Assembly (NCBI RefSeq): GCF_015832195.1
Contig: NC_052018.1
Span: forward strand, 35,531,052 to 35,595,051
Length of the DNA stretch: 64,000 nt
Direction: 5' to 3'
Source of the DNA: Motacilla alba alba
Taxonomy: Eukaryota > Chordata > Aves > Passeriformes > Motacillidae
The notes under the pieces were generated by a model. The model was not told where the DNA came from. It worked only from the letters and a program-made list of their open reading frames with translations, and did not search any database. A program made the translations under genes and the position numbers. Of the stretch, positions 23,355 to 35,095 are shown one piece after another. Each line of letters begins with the position of its first letter. Position 1 is the stretch's first letter.

Positions 23355-23800
23355 TGATTTTAGGATTTTTTTTTAGGATTTTAGCTTTTGTATTTTTCAA
23401 ATCCTGTACTGCTTTAGGGTATAACTCTAAAACTCCACAGTTTGTCAGCTACTGTTCTCCCATTTCATTCAGACAAAACAATCCCTCTAGGCCTGTAACT
23501 CAAGGACACCCTACTGCCCTAGGCCCCAAAAAGTATAAAACAAAAGGGAGTTGAGGAGGAGCAAACTGGGGGTATATGACTGCATTACCTGAAGCTGTAA
23601 TTGGAGGATTAACCCCTAATATGTAAATGAACCAAACTTAAAATTGTCTGAAAAACTTGTGACCATTGTCCATTTTGGGTGTAGCCACTTGGAAGCTTTT
23701 GACTGCCCAAGGTGTACCTTTTGAAGGCCTTTAATAAATACCCTCTTTGTTCTCCTAATCTTGTCTAGCCTCTGTTCTTGGTAGCCACTCCAAGGCATCA
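23355..23800 (+). mobile_element. Probable second ERV LTR
   Basis: A TATA box (TATAAAA, 23534-23540) is followed about 200 bp later by AATAAA (23733-23738). Next come a T-rich stretch and AGCCTCTGTTCTTGGTAGCC, ending in GGCATCA. This TATA, poly-A signal and short U5 layout is that of a retroviral LTR, and the U5-like end resembles bird LTRs I recall. If the element runs from TGATTTTAGG at 23355 to ...CATCA at 23800, it is flanked by the 4-bp direct repeat GCTC (23351-23354 and 23801-23804). The 5' boundary is weak because a 4-bp match can arise by chance. No internal retroviral genes follow. Confidence 0.5.
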
Positions 23801-23906
23801 GCTCATGTAAAACGCTGTATGCAAAAAAAGAAATGTCAAAATACTCCAGGAGCCTGAGCCTGTGTTAACCACAGTGAGGGGACAATGCCAGCGTGCCATG
23901 TCATAC

Positions 23907-23948
23907 ACCCCAGTAGAAGCATTTGGAAATCTTCCAAATGCTTGGGGT
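23907..23948. other. Strong hairpin with a one-sided bulge
   Basis: AAGCATTTGGAA (23917-23928) pairs perfectly with TTCCAAATGCTT (23932-23943) across the 3-nt loop ATC. ACCCC and GGGGT extend the stem by 5 bp across a bulge of AGTAG. The stem is 17 bp in all, shorter than a usual pre-miRNA arm pair. It may be a relic of template switching or a small structured RNA. Confidence 0.6.
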
Positions 23949-24665
23949 TTTAGCGGGAAGATATCTACTGCCTGGATGGCTGGGAAGACAGACAGAAATA
24001 ATCCTCAGGGTTTGCTTAGAGATTGTTTCTAGGAGAATGCTCAGAGACATCTTGAAGTCCCAAGGACAAAAGAATTAAAAACAGAAAAATAAAACGCAAT
24101 AGGAAAACACTGGATAGTCTCATTAAAGGCACAAAGATGAATTCAGCAATTCAGGCTTTACATTCACACTCTGCAACTGAGTTGGAATAATACCGTTGTT
24201 TGAGAGCAGAAATAGGTGATAAAATGTGACAGCTGGGGCTTGTTCAATGCATGAACTTCTGTCAGGGCTATAAAATTAATCAGATTCCTTAGAATAGCAT
24301 GACTCACCCCGGTTCTTCCGAGTCGCCTTTTGCTGCCTGCCTGGCTATGACAGCTAAGCGCTGCTTTGTTGGGAAGCATGTTTCTAGGACAGAGACCTCT
24401 TCCACAGGCAGAGCAAGGGTAACCTCTGAGGCCTGGCAGGCAACACTGGCCATGGACAGCTATTACTGGCCAGTAATCTACTCAGATGTGGTGGCAGTGA
24501 TGGTCATGAGACAATATCCGACCAAGGGGCCGTGTTCAAAGCAAACCAAATGGTCCTAAGTCACTGAACCCCCAACAACTGCCTTTCCCAGCTTGGCCAG
24601 AGCTCTCCTTCTTCCTCTGGAGGCTTAGCCCTTTGTGTTGTCCACTACTTGAGTTTCCTTTCTTC

Positions 24666-24772
24666 TCACTCATAAATAAATGTCTTTTTCACTTACTCTG
24701 GCTTTACAGTCATCCTCCCTGCAAGCTTTAGCTGAGGAACACATGACTGAAGTGACTGGGCCAAACATCTGA
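24666..24772 (+). repeat. Copy A of a diverged local duplication
   Basis: Starts TCACTCATAAAT, includes CTCTGGCTTTACA and ends CCAAACATCTGA. Copy B lies about 330 bp downstream in the same orientation with the same order of blocks. Neither copy matches a repeat family I know. Confidence 0.65.
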
Positions 24773-24997
24773 GAAGTCTGTATTATCTGCAATTATTGTT
24801 CGACATTACAGTGGGCAATTTAAACATATTTTCATTTTTGCTTACATTAATGATTTGGTGCTTGGAGGAAAAAGTCATGCTTGTCTCCATGCAGTGGTCT
24901 ATCATTTTATTAATAATTTATTATCACTTGGAGTAACTGCAAATAAAGAGAAAACAAAATTTTCAGGAAAATATTTGTATTTTCTTGGGTATAAATT

Positions 24998-25108
24998 TCA
25001 CTCATAAATATATTTTTCCCTTCCTCTGGCTTTACAATAGACTATTCACCTTCCCTACAAGATTCAGCACAGGAATGCATAACCCAAGTGACCAGACCAA
25101 GCATCTGA
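24998..25108 (+). repeat. Copy B of a diverged local duplication
   Basis: Shares TCACTCATAAAT, CTCTGGCTTTACA, the (C)CTRCAAG and GAGGAACACATGACTGA-like blocks, and CCAARCATCTGA with copy A. Many substitutions and small indels separate the two, so the duplication is old. Confidence 0.65.
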
Positions 25109-25112
25109 AAAC

Positions 25113-28100
25113 TCGTGTGTTTTTGATATCTCTAATGAGAATGGAAAAGCTCTGGATGTCCTCACTCATGCAAGTGAGTAAGAGCACCATGTAAGATGTT
25201 AAATATTCTGTACTAACAGACATTTTGAAAAGCTTAAGCAAGGAATTTGTAGTTATTTCTGCTCAAAGGATGCTGGTCCTGCAATGTTTTAAGGAATCTG
25301 TTCAAAAGACATTAATTCTTAGAAAGGGAAGCTTAGGAACAAATCTAGGCCCTGATAAGTATGATGAATGGGTCTTTTGTGATCAGAGCCAGAATTTCCC
25401 CAGGGAATTTGCAGTGAATATGAAGAAATAGACTTCACTGTCACACTAATTTGTGCATATTCCCACTACATCTCAGAAAACAGAAAGAGAAATTGCCCTG
25501 AATCTGTATTTGAATGTTCTCTGCATTCAGTCAAGAGCCTTTGCATCCAATCGTGCTTAAGATGCTGCTATTTATAACTCTCTGAATTAGGAGTTTGCTT
25601 TTTGTGTTTGGAGGAAAAGTTACTCTATAATGATAGCCTGTAGTTGATTAATTTCTAATGAAAAATACCATTTCTGTGTTTTCATTTTGTTCTCTGCAAC
25701 TTTTATGATCTGTTGAACAAACAGCATTTCAAAAAGATCTCTGATAATTGAAGCTATGTAAATAGTTTTGATTGATTTTGTTAAAATAATATGATTGGGT
25801 TTTATTATCTGTGTCACTAAGCCTGGCATTCACTTATCTGAAAATTAAATATCTGAGTTGATATGATGCATATACAGCAGTATTTAGGATCTGTGCAATG
25901 ATGCAGTTCTAAAGCAAATCTCATCCTTGTGTCTGTTGTCAGCTCAGTTCTTGGAGAAGTTGTTCTGCTTAGCTGAATTCCTTTTAGAGGAAATTGAACC
26001 ACAACCTCTGTTCCAGATGTGCATCAAATGTCCTTCTATCTCTAGATAGGTACAGTGATCTAAATGAATCCTTCAAACAATTTTGAAATTGCTGGTGGTA
26101 GAATAGCTGGCCTAGGTAGGATAGCTGATCTAGGGGAGTCAGACTAAATCCAGTCCAAACCAAACCCCATATGGATATGGAGTGGACATTCAGCACCATC
26201 TGCTTTGCTCCTCTGCTGTGTCAAAGTACATGCTAAACCAAAAATGGCCTTGGTGTCCCACTGTAGTCAACAGAGAGGAACATGTCAGGCAACAAATCTC
26301 TTAGACAACACTTGGCTTAGAGTATCAGAGGCACATATTTCTCTCTGTTATTAAGGGATTATACAGTGGCTCAGACATTAGTCTTTCAAACACCTAAGTT
26401 AAGGCAGATGAATCCCATCACCTTGATTTTTTGCTCATGGCTCTCTACTGAGACATTCTCAGATGGTTCCATCTCCTGGCCAGGTAGGATGGCTTCATAT
26501 GGAGAGAGAGGATTGCACAAGCTATATTTTTCAGTGCCCATCTTTTCATTTTTCCCTTATTCCTCTGTGGTTCCTGCTCAAATGCGGGTTTGGAAGGAAA
26601 GGGAGGAATTGATCTGAGCTTGACCCTGCTGAAATCAACAGCAGAATTGCCCTTGGTTCATGTGGTGCAGCTCTGTCTGATTTAGCTTGTCTTCCCAAGA
26701 GTTTGGTACTTCTGTAAATCAGATCCCAGGCACCAGGAGCTGAGGAGCACTCAGCTGCTGATAGCCACTGAGGAGTGAGGTTGTTTGACTCCCTTGGCAG
26801 TTCTGGGCAACAGCAGGAAGGATGGGGTAAGGGCACTGGTGAGCATCCAGCATGGTCTGGCCACAGTGGTGTCCTTCATCCTCCTCCTGTAGCAGAGCAA
26901 GGGCTGAAGGGTTACTCTGTCTGTGTCTGTGGCGCCTGTTCAGGATCAAAATGGTCTGTCTGATAAGAGTCCTATAGGAAACTGGTGTATGAGCACATCC
27001 TGAAGGACTGCCATGGGATGTATTGTACACCAATGACCTTAGTCTTGGCAGATCCTAAACTCTCTTTGCTTGGCTCCCCAACCTTAACAGTGTGCTTTAA
27101 CTTACTTCTGTTACCTTGGGTTTTTTAGGCTCCTAAACTCCTACATGTATTCACAGAAATCAGTCCTGTGGCATAGTCCTGATACTTCAGCTGGCCTTAC
27201 AGCCTCATTGAGCCCATCTTGAGTCTAACTCATAGACTCAATTGTCCATGCAGCTCCTTCAATCCATTCTGTCTTTAAATTTTGCATTATACAATCTATC
27301 CAATCCAATATCACACTGCAGGCCTTTCTCAACCCTGCACCACATACAAAATATATTTATTGGTTTGATTTTTCTATGCAGTTGACTTCCAAGAATTACT
27401 ATGCATGCTTTATGTCCTGAATTAATAAATTTGTGCAAGTGAAAAGCCTGGGAGGGAGAGAAAAAAGCATCATTGCATGGGTGCTTTGAGTTGTTTTGCT
27501 GGCAATTTATTAGGCTAATTGGGCATCACTAGCACAGTGATTAGCTAAAATGAGAACCATCATTTTATTTATTTAGAATTTACAAGTATTAGCACGGCAA
27601 CACTTGAGCTGCTGGCTGCTGGAATTTTTTATTTCCCTTTTGATATTTTCAGATTCTTTACTATTTATTGTACCACAACAAACAAGAAGAGGTGTTTCCA
27701 AAGTTTTCTATTGAAACTGTGAAGTTCCCCATCAGTGTCATTTTAGACAAGCATGAAAAAGTTTCCAGCATCTTTCAATAATTGTCCACAGGGTGACTGA
27801 GCAACTGAGCCATGTATATCAATTTGTCCTAAACCATCTAAGAGTTAATGCTGTACATCCAGGAAAAGTTGAACAAATTCAACATAAGCTTTCAGGAAAG
27901 CTTTACAGCGCAGGGCAGCCTGAGTCTTGATGATTTCTATGCTGGCAGTAGTGGGAAGCGCCTGTCTGCAATTTGAAGGTGTTCTCTATGCCAACCCTTT
28001 TGCAGCCTGTCAGTAATTAGCAGCCCGTGGGTGTGCAGACCTGGGAAGGGTAATGTCAAGGCCTCTAATTTTCTTGAGGAGTGCACCCTGCTAAGCTATG

Positions 28101-31100
28101 CTGAGACACAATCAGTGCTTGCCTGCTTATTAGCAACTTTGAGATCACAAAAAATTCACAGACATCCCCTATTTTTCTTTAACCAAGCGTGAGCCTCTTC
28201 ACATCCTTCTGTCACACAAAACATCTTGGTGTCAGCACATCTGTCACATGGACTCCCTGCGGAAAAACCATGGCGTCTGATTTTCCAGCTGCACCTGGGT
28301 GCTCTCACACTGCTCTTTGTTTCAGCCCAGCTCCAAGCACACCCTCTGCAAATAATAAACTGGCTCAGGGACACCGCCCTGGCCAGGTCTGTGCCCCCAG
28401 AGAGTCCACAGGCAGAGGCAGTAAAGTTTTGGATGGGACTCATCTTCCTCACTGGTCAAAGCATCCTTGGCATCCGCAGGGGGCAATGGCTGTGTATAAA
28501 TTCTCCCTGCCAGACAGGCATGCCCTGCCTGGGCTAAAGAAACTGCTGTTTTCTTTTAAATGCATGCTTTGTTTCTCAAGGGAGAACTGTGTCTTTTTTT
28601 TTGTAATTATTTTAATGCAATCTGTCTGTCAGTCTTCCCACCAAACTTGTGATTATGTCAGACAGCTTCAGCCAAATTTAAAGAGGGCTGCTATTCATTC
28701 TGGATCTGCTATTTACCACATGCTATTTTCATCTGCTTCCACCTGATTCTTGTATCAGAAGAGACAGTGAACTGTCACTGCCTGTGTACCTTTTCTCTGT
28801 GTTTTTTTTCCTCCCAGAACATCTGTGTATAAACTGCAGTCAGCAGAAAAAATAGAATGCCAAAGAATTGTCAAAATAAAGTAAGACTCTTAATCTCCCA
28901 CATTCTAAATTTTGGCACAGATTTGTTTGGTTTAACTGTGGCTTGCACTGAGCACCTGGTAAGTGTTTTAAGCAGCCACTGCATGGCATGCTGTGTACTG
29001 CTGTTTTCAGATTGCAGAGCTGCTGTTCATGAACAAGTAATTTCTGGCAAGATGACATAAAAATTACAACTCTGCCAATCTAATTCTCACTACTCAGTGC
29101 TAAAGTGAACAATACAAAGGTACCTGGAAACAAAAGAGTCAAATCTCACTGTGCTCAAAATCCAAAATAAGATGATTGTATTTCAAAAATATGTATTAAA
29201 ATCAATTGTGAAGAGAGGAAAAACAAGGAGGGAAAAGCTGGGCTTGGCTAGTGCTGAGGAATGAATTAGGAACTCCTGCAACTAGAAACTGACAATCCCC
29301 GCTGACAGAACTCTGTAGGGATGAGAAATTAGTCTATTTTTAGGGAATACAGAAAAGCATCTGAGCCATTTACACCAGATGATGGTCACATCCTTAATTA
29401 ATTTTGAAACAGATACTGGAAATTTACACCAGAAAAAATGGACACCACTTTCACATCATGTTACTGAGGTTAGGACAAATAATCTGACCTGCAATGCTTC
29501 ATGTGCCACCCATACCTTTATCCATAACTTTCCAGTGAGCTGTTACTCACTGATGTACAATGAGTTTGAGTCTGAAGTTCACTTAGGATGAGATTTTGAG
29601 CAACTGGTTTCCAGATCAGCAACAATGCTTCACAGGGGCTGATTTTTATTAATGCTGGTAAGGAAAGTTTAAAATTAATGCCTTTCATTAAAGTGAAAAT
29701 CAACAGCTATTATTAGCTAGTTGTATATAAATTTATATGTATCACCAAAGCTTACTCTGCATATGGGTAGCTCCTGTCTCCATGAAAGACAATCCTCAGT
29801 GACACAATGTACTTTGGCTTGCTTTTTTCCCCTTCTGTCTCCCACTGACAAATGTGTATGAGTTTGAGGAAGGAAAAGCACGAAACTCATTCCAGAACAC
29901 ATTTGTCAGTCATCCTTGTAGTGCTAGTGATTTAGATTTGTAACTTAAAGCTGGTAGCATTAGTATATAATTAGCTCTGAAAGATTCAAAAATTAAAAGA
30001 TTGAGTTAGAAACACTGAAGGAAAAAAGTGTCTGTTTTGGAGCCTAGTCTGGACTGCTTTCTTTACCAAGTGCTTCTTCAATTTTTCCCAATTATAAACT
30101 GTAATACAGGGCCTTAAGTGAAGAAAAAATGGGTCATCTTTTATCTCATAAACTCCAATCTAATGATGGGACACAAATGATTAGATGACAAAAATCACCC
30201 TTAAAATAAACCCATACATAATGAGCCTGGGTGAATGGCAACAGGTATTACTCCATAAATATTCTGTATTTGTACAACAGAAAATGGCTTTGAACTAATT
30301 AAAAAAACATATTCATATGAGACCAGGTTTTCCCTGTACTTCCACCATAATCATCAGGACCATGTTGTTGTTGTTGTTGTTTCCTCCTTCTACAATATCA
30401 TCCACACTGTGGCATCCTGGACCCCTGCCCCTGGATAAGCCTCCCCCAAGTCCACAGCACCTCTGCAGTTCTTTCCTTTTTTCATAGATCTGCCACAGTA
30501 CTTTTAGCCTCTTCCCAGCTTCCACTTTCCCTGCAATACACTGTTTTTCCTCACTCCCTGCTTTTTACTCATCTTTTGACCTGAAAATCAAAGAGCTGGC
30601 AGCACAGGCTGTAAATGATGTGAACTGATGTGGATGGTGATTTCCTGACCTACACTTCTGCTGCTGCCAGGCAGAAGAGGGGATGGCTGAAGTCACCCTG
30701 TCTCTGTGGAGGAGCTGTTACAAACAGCAATTCCTTCAAGATCTGTAATAGGAAGGACCAAGGATTGAAAAATTTGCTGAAGAGCAATGGCAGGGACTGA
30801 TGGCCCAGACAGCAGCAAGAACCTCATCTTCTTGTGAAGTGTTTCCAATTTTCCCTTTACCCCTCACCCTGCTACAGTCCCAAAGATTCTTAGAATCTTT
30901 GTCCTTGGGGGCTGTACAGCATGTGAATTTTCTTTCCAAGGGATTAGTGATGCTGGCCTTACAGAATCTGTCGTGTCCTTGACAGAGGACATCTTTCCAG
31001 ACCTCTGAATGTCTCACATAGGATGAAAAACCCACTGTGGAAACCAGAAAAAGTGTCGTGATAATTTACTTACTGATGAGCCAAGATGTGAACTGAGACC

Positions 31101-32033
31101 TCTCCAGTTTCATCAACTGGCAAGAACCTTCTATCCCTGTTGCTCCAGGCTGAGCTCAGGTAAAAAAACCCTTAAAGCTAAATTGCACTTGAAGGCAGAT
31201 CGTCTTTTAGTCTGTGTTCACACAAAACCTGCCAGAGGGCACTGATTCATCTTTGGGCTTCCTGTGAAGTACAGTCACATAGACATAATAATTTCCTTAC
31301 CTGGTTCTGCCCTCCAGCCTGTTCTGTACAAAGAAACATAACGTTGCACTACAGCAAAGTAATGCAAGCAAAGTAATAATTTGTCCTCCAGTTTCTATTG
31401 TAATATATAAGCCAATGTGTGAAGTCAGGCATTTTACACAAAATTGAGATTAGGAGAATGACTGGAGTTGAACAAACAATAGCAATGGCGTGTTGTCCAA
31501 TGCTACCTGTCTTTCCAGCATGACACTTACCCTTCCATTGCCAGTACTCACACCTCTATGTGAGCAAATCAAGCCATGAGGCACAGAGAAAGGAAAAGGT
31601 GGGTAGACAGAGGAGCCTCCTTCCTCTCCAAACTGCTATTTGTTCCTCCATTTAGCAGGCTTCAATTAAGACACAATTTTTAAAGCAAACCTGTGAATAA
31701 CTGTGCGGACACTCAGCAACCAAACAAGATGGACATATGGCTAGCCCATTTGCACAGTGGAGTGCTCTTATTTAATTATAATACGGTTTCCCTATTGGGT
31801 TTCTGGTACATTAAAAATGCCTCTCTGCATGTTGCAGCCTTTTAGCTGTGCTGTGGAAATTAAGGGTTGTGAATTGATTTGCATCTTTACAAGAGAAAGA
31901 AGGGCTAAAACAAGGATAAACCTCATCCTGTGCTCAAAATAACTTTACAATTCCCTTTCTGGTCCATGCATCCACATTTTTTGCCTGAGTTCATGAGTCT
32001 TTTCCATTGTATGATTCTGTTTGTTTCAGATAT
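25113..32033. other. Unique non-coding DNA, no gene seen
   Basis: Mostly single-copy AT-rich sequence. Small items are an imperfect 18-bp tandem repeat at 26101-26136 (GAATAGCTGGCCTAGG / GGATAGCTGATCTAGG) and a (GTT)6 run at 30364-30381. The open frame at 28189-28746 (plus, 185 codons) has no recognisable domain and overlaps another frame of similar quality, so I do not call it a gene. Confidence 0.5.
30364..30381 (+). repeat. (GTT)6 microsatellite
   Basis: Six perfect GTT units preceded by CAT and followed by TCC. Confidence 0.85.
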
Positions 32034-33145
32034 GAATCACAGAATCACAGAATTTCTAGGTTGGAAGAGACCTTTAAGATCATCGAGTCCAACCCATGTT
32101 CTAACACCTCAACTAGATCATGGCACCAAGTGCCACATCCAGTCTTTTTTTAAACACATCCAGGGATGGTGACTCCACCACCTCCCTGGGCAGATGATTC
32201 CAGTATTTGACCATTCTTTCTGTGAAAAACTTCCTCCTTAATTCTAGCCTGTATCTCCCTTGGCAGAGCTTGAGACTGTGTCCTCTTGTTCTGTCTGTTG
32301 TTGCCCGGAGAAAGAGACCGACCCCCAGCTCACCACAGCCACCCTTCAGGAAGTTGTAGAGAATGATAAGGTCACCTCTGAGTCTCCTTTTCTCCAGGCT
32401 AAATAACCCCAGCTCCCTCAGTTGTTCCTCATACGGCTTGTGTTCCAAGCCCCTCACCAGCCTCGTTGCTCTCCTTTGGACACGCTCAAGCATCTCAATG
32501 TCCCTCCTAAACTGAGGGGCCTAGAACTGGACACTGCACTCAAGGTGTGGCCTCACCAGTGCCGAGTACAGGGGAAGGATGACCTCCGTGCTCCTGCTGG
32601 CCACACTATTCCTGATGCAGGCCAGGATGCCGTTGGCCTTCTTGGGCACCAGGGCTCACTGCTGGCTCATGTTCAGCCGACTGTCAACCAACACCCCCAG
32701 GTCCCTTTCCACCTGAGCACTGTCCAGCCACACCATCCCCAGCCTATAACGTTGCAGGGGGTTATTGTGGCCAAAGTGCAGGACTTGGCTCTTGGACTTA
32801 CTGAAGTTCATCCCATTAGATTCTGCCCATCCATCCAACTGTTCCAAGTCCCTCTGCAAAGCCCTCCGTCGCTCTAACAGATCGACACACACTCCCAGCT
32901 TAGTGTCATCTGTAAATTTACTAATGAAAGACTCTAAACCCTCATCCATGTCATCAATAAAAATATTAAACAGAACTGGCCCCAGCACAGACCCCTGAGG
33001 GACACTACTGGTGACTGGCCACCAGCTGGATGCAGCACCACTCACCACCACTCTCTGGGCTCGGCCATGTAGCCAGTTCCTAACCCAGCACAGAGTGCTC
33101 CTGTCCAAACCATGGGCTGCCAGCTTATCTAGGATATGCTTGCTT
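32034..33145 (-). mobile_element. Young 5'-truncated CR1 LINE
   Basis: The minus-strand element runs from an ORF2 breakpoint at about 33145 to a complete CR1 3' end at 32034 (GGTTGGACTCGATGATCTTA, then repeated GATTCTGT). It keeps the C-terminal half of ORF2, the stop codon at 32113-32115 and a 3' UTR of about 80 bp. CR1 uses its own ORF2 protein for target-primed reverse transcription starting at this 3' end, and loss of the 5' part is the usual outcome. Upstream of 33145 the sequence no longer resembles CR1. Integrity of more than 1 kb without a frameshift makes it the youngest LINE copy in the window. Confidence 0.93.
32113..33145 (-). pseudogene. CR1 ORF2 C-terminal half, two nonsense codons
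   Basis: The frame starts inside the reverse-transcriptase palm at [20 protein letters not shown]. It then has [13 protein letters not shown], the [17 protein letters not shown] block (PQG about 33000-32992), the catalytic-region motif FTDDTKL (aspartates coded at about 32910-32905; the family norm is FADD) and [20 protein letters not shown] follows at 32658-32656 where a cysteine codon is expected. After [14 protein letters not shown] and VQF comes a TAG at 32523-32521 where tryptophan is expected. The frame then continues through [33 protein letters not shown] and [20 protein letters not shown] to the normal stop. Both breaks are in frame, with no indel. The endonuclease and the start of RT are absent, so no active enzyme can be made. 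The pieces are dead ORF2. Confidence 0.92.
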
Positions 33146-34196
33146 TTTAAAGAGTATTTTGGTTTCAGCTTGTATAGGCAATCATCTGGGTTACCTGCTG
33201 TGGGGACCACCAGTTGCTTTATGTACAGTGGTCTCTTGATCAGAATCACTACACTCTGTCCCTTCCCAAGTAGTTGTAAAGCTGTCCAAAAGTGTAAGCA
33301 GTTTCAAACTCCATTGCAATCCCAATGCAAACAATGGTGTTACAGTGAGGAACCTCTCTCCAGCCCACCTCCAAAAGTTGCCAAGCAAATAAAATTAAAT
33401 TAAAGCTGAATCTCTCAAAAAATAGGAAACCTCATGCACTCCCTTTTACCCCTGATATGGGGAAAAGCCTGCACTGGTACCATTGCAGCTATCAGATGTG
33501 CCTGAGTGAGGACAAGGGAAGAATTCCAAAGGGAAGTTTTTGGGCCCCCCCCTGTGTCCTTCTACCAGTTCCCTATCAGATTCTGCCCTCAGATTATCTG
33601 CCTCCAACTCCCACTGGAAATGTCAGAAAGATTTATGGGCAAATAGCCAAGGGCAGAATTTGGCAGTGATAATGAAAAAGCTCCCAATTAGTGTCAGATA
33701 AAGATGACAGACTCGATCTGTCTTTGAGAAAGCTGAAGCCTTTTGTGTGCTATGTCATTTTTTAGCTGTGCTCTCAGGTCCCTTTCACTCGCCTTCACTT
33801 ACATCAGCTGTGATAAAACGAAATCGCTGAGGCAAAGCAATTACACTGAAAAGTGCTTGTTCTGGCTTGGCCCTCTCCTGTTATGTTAGTGAGGGCTGGA
33901 CTTGCTGCTGACAGAGATGAATGAGTTCCGTCTGTATCTCTCCTTCCCAGGAAATAAAAGTGCAATATGAAACAGATTCAAGGAAATAAGATCACAAAGC
34001 TTGCCTTGTCTGCTTTTCTGCCTGTGAAGCCTAGGATATTCAAAATTTTTATGACCCAGTTGGCTTTCACAGCTCTTTCAGTTCTGTTTGTGGTCAAGCT
34101 TCTGTCACAATGATGGAGGAAACGCCACATTCTCCAGAAGGAGTATGAGGGAGGACAGTATGGAGCTCCTCTGTGATGGTGATGAGTTCTCCTCAG

Positions 34197-34239
34197 AGTG
34201 TTCTGATACAGAACACTGCCAGAACACTGTGAGAACATT
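34197..34239 (+). promoter_or_regulatory. Phased cluster of AGAACA half-sites
   Basis: AGAACA occurs at 34210, 34221 and 34232, exactly 11 bp apart, and its reverse complement TGTTCT at 34199-34204. AGTGTTCTG and CAGAACACT form a perfect 9-bp inverted repeat around ATA. AGAACA is the half-site of glucocorticoid, androgen, mineralocorticoid and progesterone receptors. The canonical element is AGAACA-n3-TGTTCT, which is not present; here the pair is everted and the rest are direct repeats. A receptor-binding role is possible but only inferred. Confidence 0.35.
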
Positions 34240-35009
34240 CCTGACTCTGCTCAGCGTGGGTGAGGCTACACTTGGAGAACAGTGCCTACTTCTGAGCTCT
34301 CCAGTTGTGGTGGTGCATCTGCCCCTGCCCTTGGGACTGCTTTGTGATTGCTGGAATTGCTGTTAGGAATTTGGTCTTTGTGTCATAAGTTGGGCAGTGA
34401 AGCATCCCTCGACCACTGGAAGCTCTTGCCTGTCTGAAGTGAAAGCAGCACTGACCATACCAGGAACTCCTGGTGCCAGGCTGAGGTGAAGGATGGGAGT
34501 GTAACTAAGTCACTGTTGTAAGTGTGGCAAGCTCTACAGAATCACTTTATGAATGTTAAATTAGCCATTGATTAAGTGCTGCTAAACGCTGTAGACATAA
34601 ACTGTTGACCAGGTCTGGGACTGGTGAGATTGGACTCAGCTGTACCCAGACCATGTCAAGGGTTTAGAAAGCAAGGGCTGCTCTCTGAAGCCAGGGGTCC
34701 TGTCCTGAACCTCATGTGCCAGCAGGAGGGTGTCCCTTACCCTACACCCCTTATCCTTCGCATCCCCAGTCTCTGTGCAGATCATTCTAAAGTGGTTTCA
34801 AGCCTATTTTCCTTTGTATGATCCATCTGTGTACTCGGTAGTAGAGTGAAATCTTGCCACAAAACTTCGTTTCATTTTCCACAAATTTATATTAAAATCT
34901 GGTTTTGACAACACCTTTGATGGTGATTCTTTAAGCAACTTAAGCCACTCATTTGTGACAATTTGTAGTCATCAGGATCCTAAATTTGGATTCATGACCC
35001 CTGTGCATG

Positions 35010-35095
35010 AGTTACATGGACTCATCTGTGTGACCTTGGGAGACTTTCACAAGTCCCACCAGTTAACATCTTCCTTTGTATCTCATATCTGTTTT
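35010..35095 (+). repeat. MIR-like CORE-SINE remnant
   Basis: GTGTGACCTTGGGAGACTTT, followed by CACAAGTC, TTAACATCTTC and TCTCATATCTGTTTTCC, follows the order of the MIR core (GTGTGACCTTGGGCAAGTCA, TTAACCTCTC, CTCATCTGT). MIR copies are old and scarce in birds but known. The identification rests on about 85 bp. Confidence 0.5.

Noticed and set aside
28189..28746. A 185-codon open frame on the plus strand
   Set aside because: Overlaps other frames of equal quality, has no motif and no splice context. Its composition follows base composition.
32656..33249. A 197-codon frame as a host gene
   Set aside because: It is CR1 ORF2 from 33145 downward; the first 35 or so residues are flanking DNA read in frame by chance.
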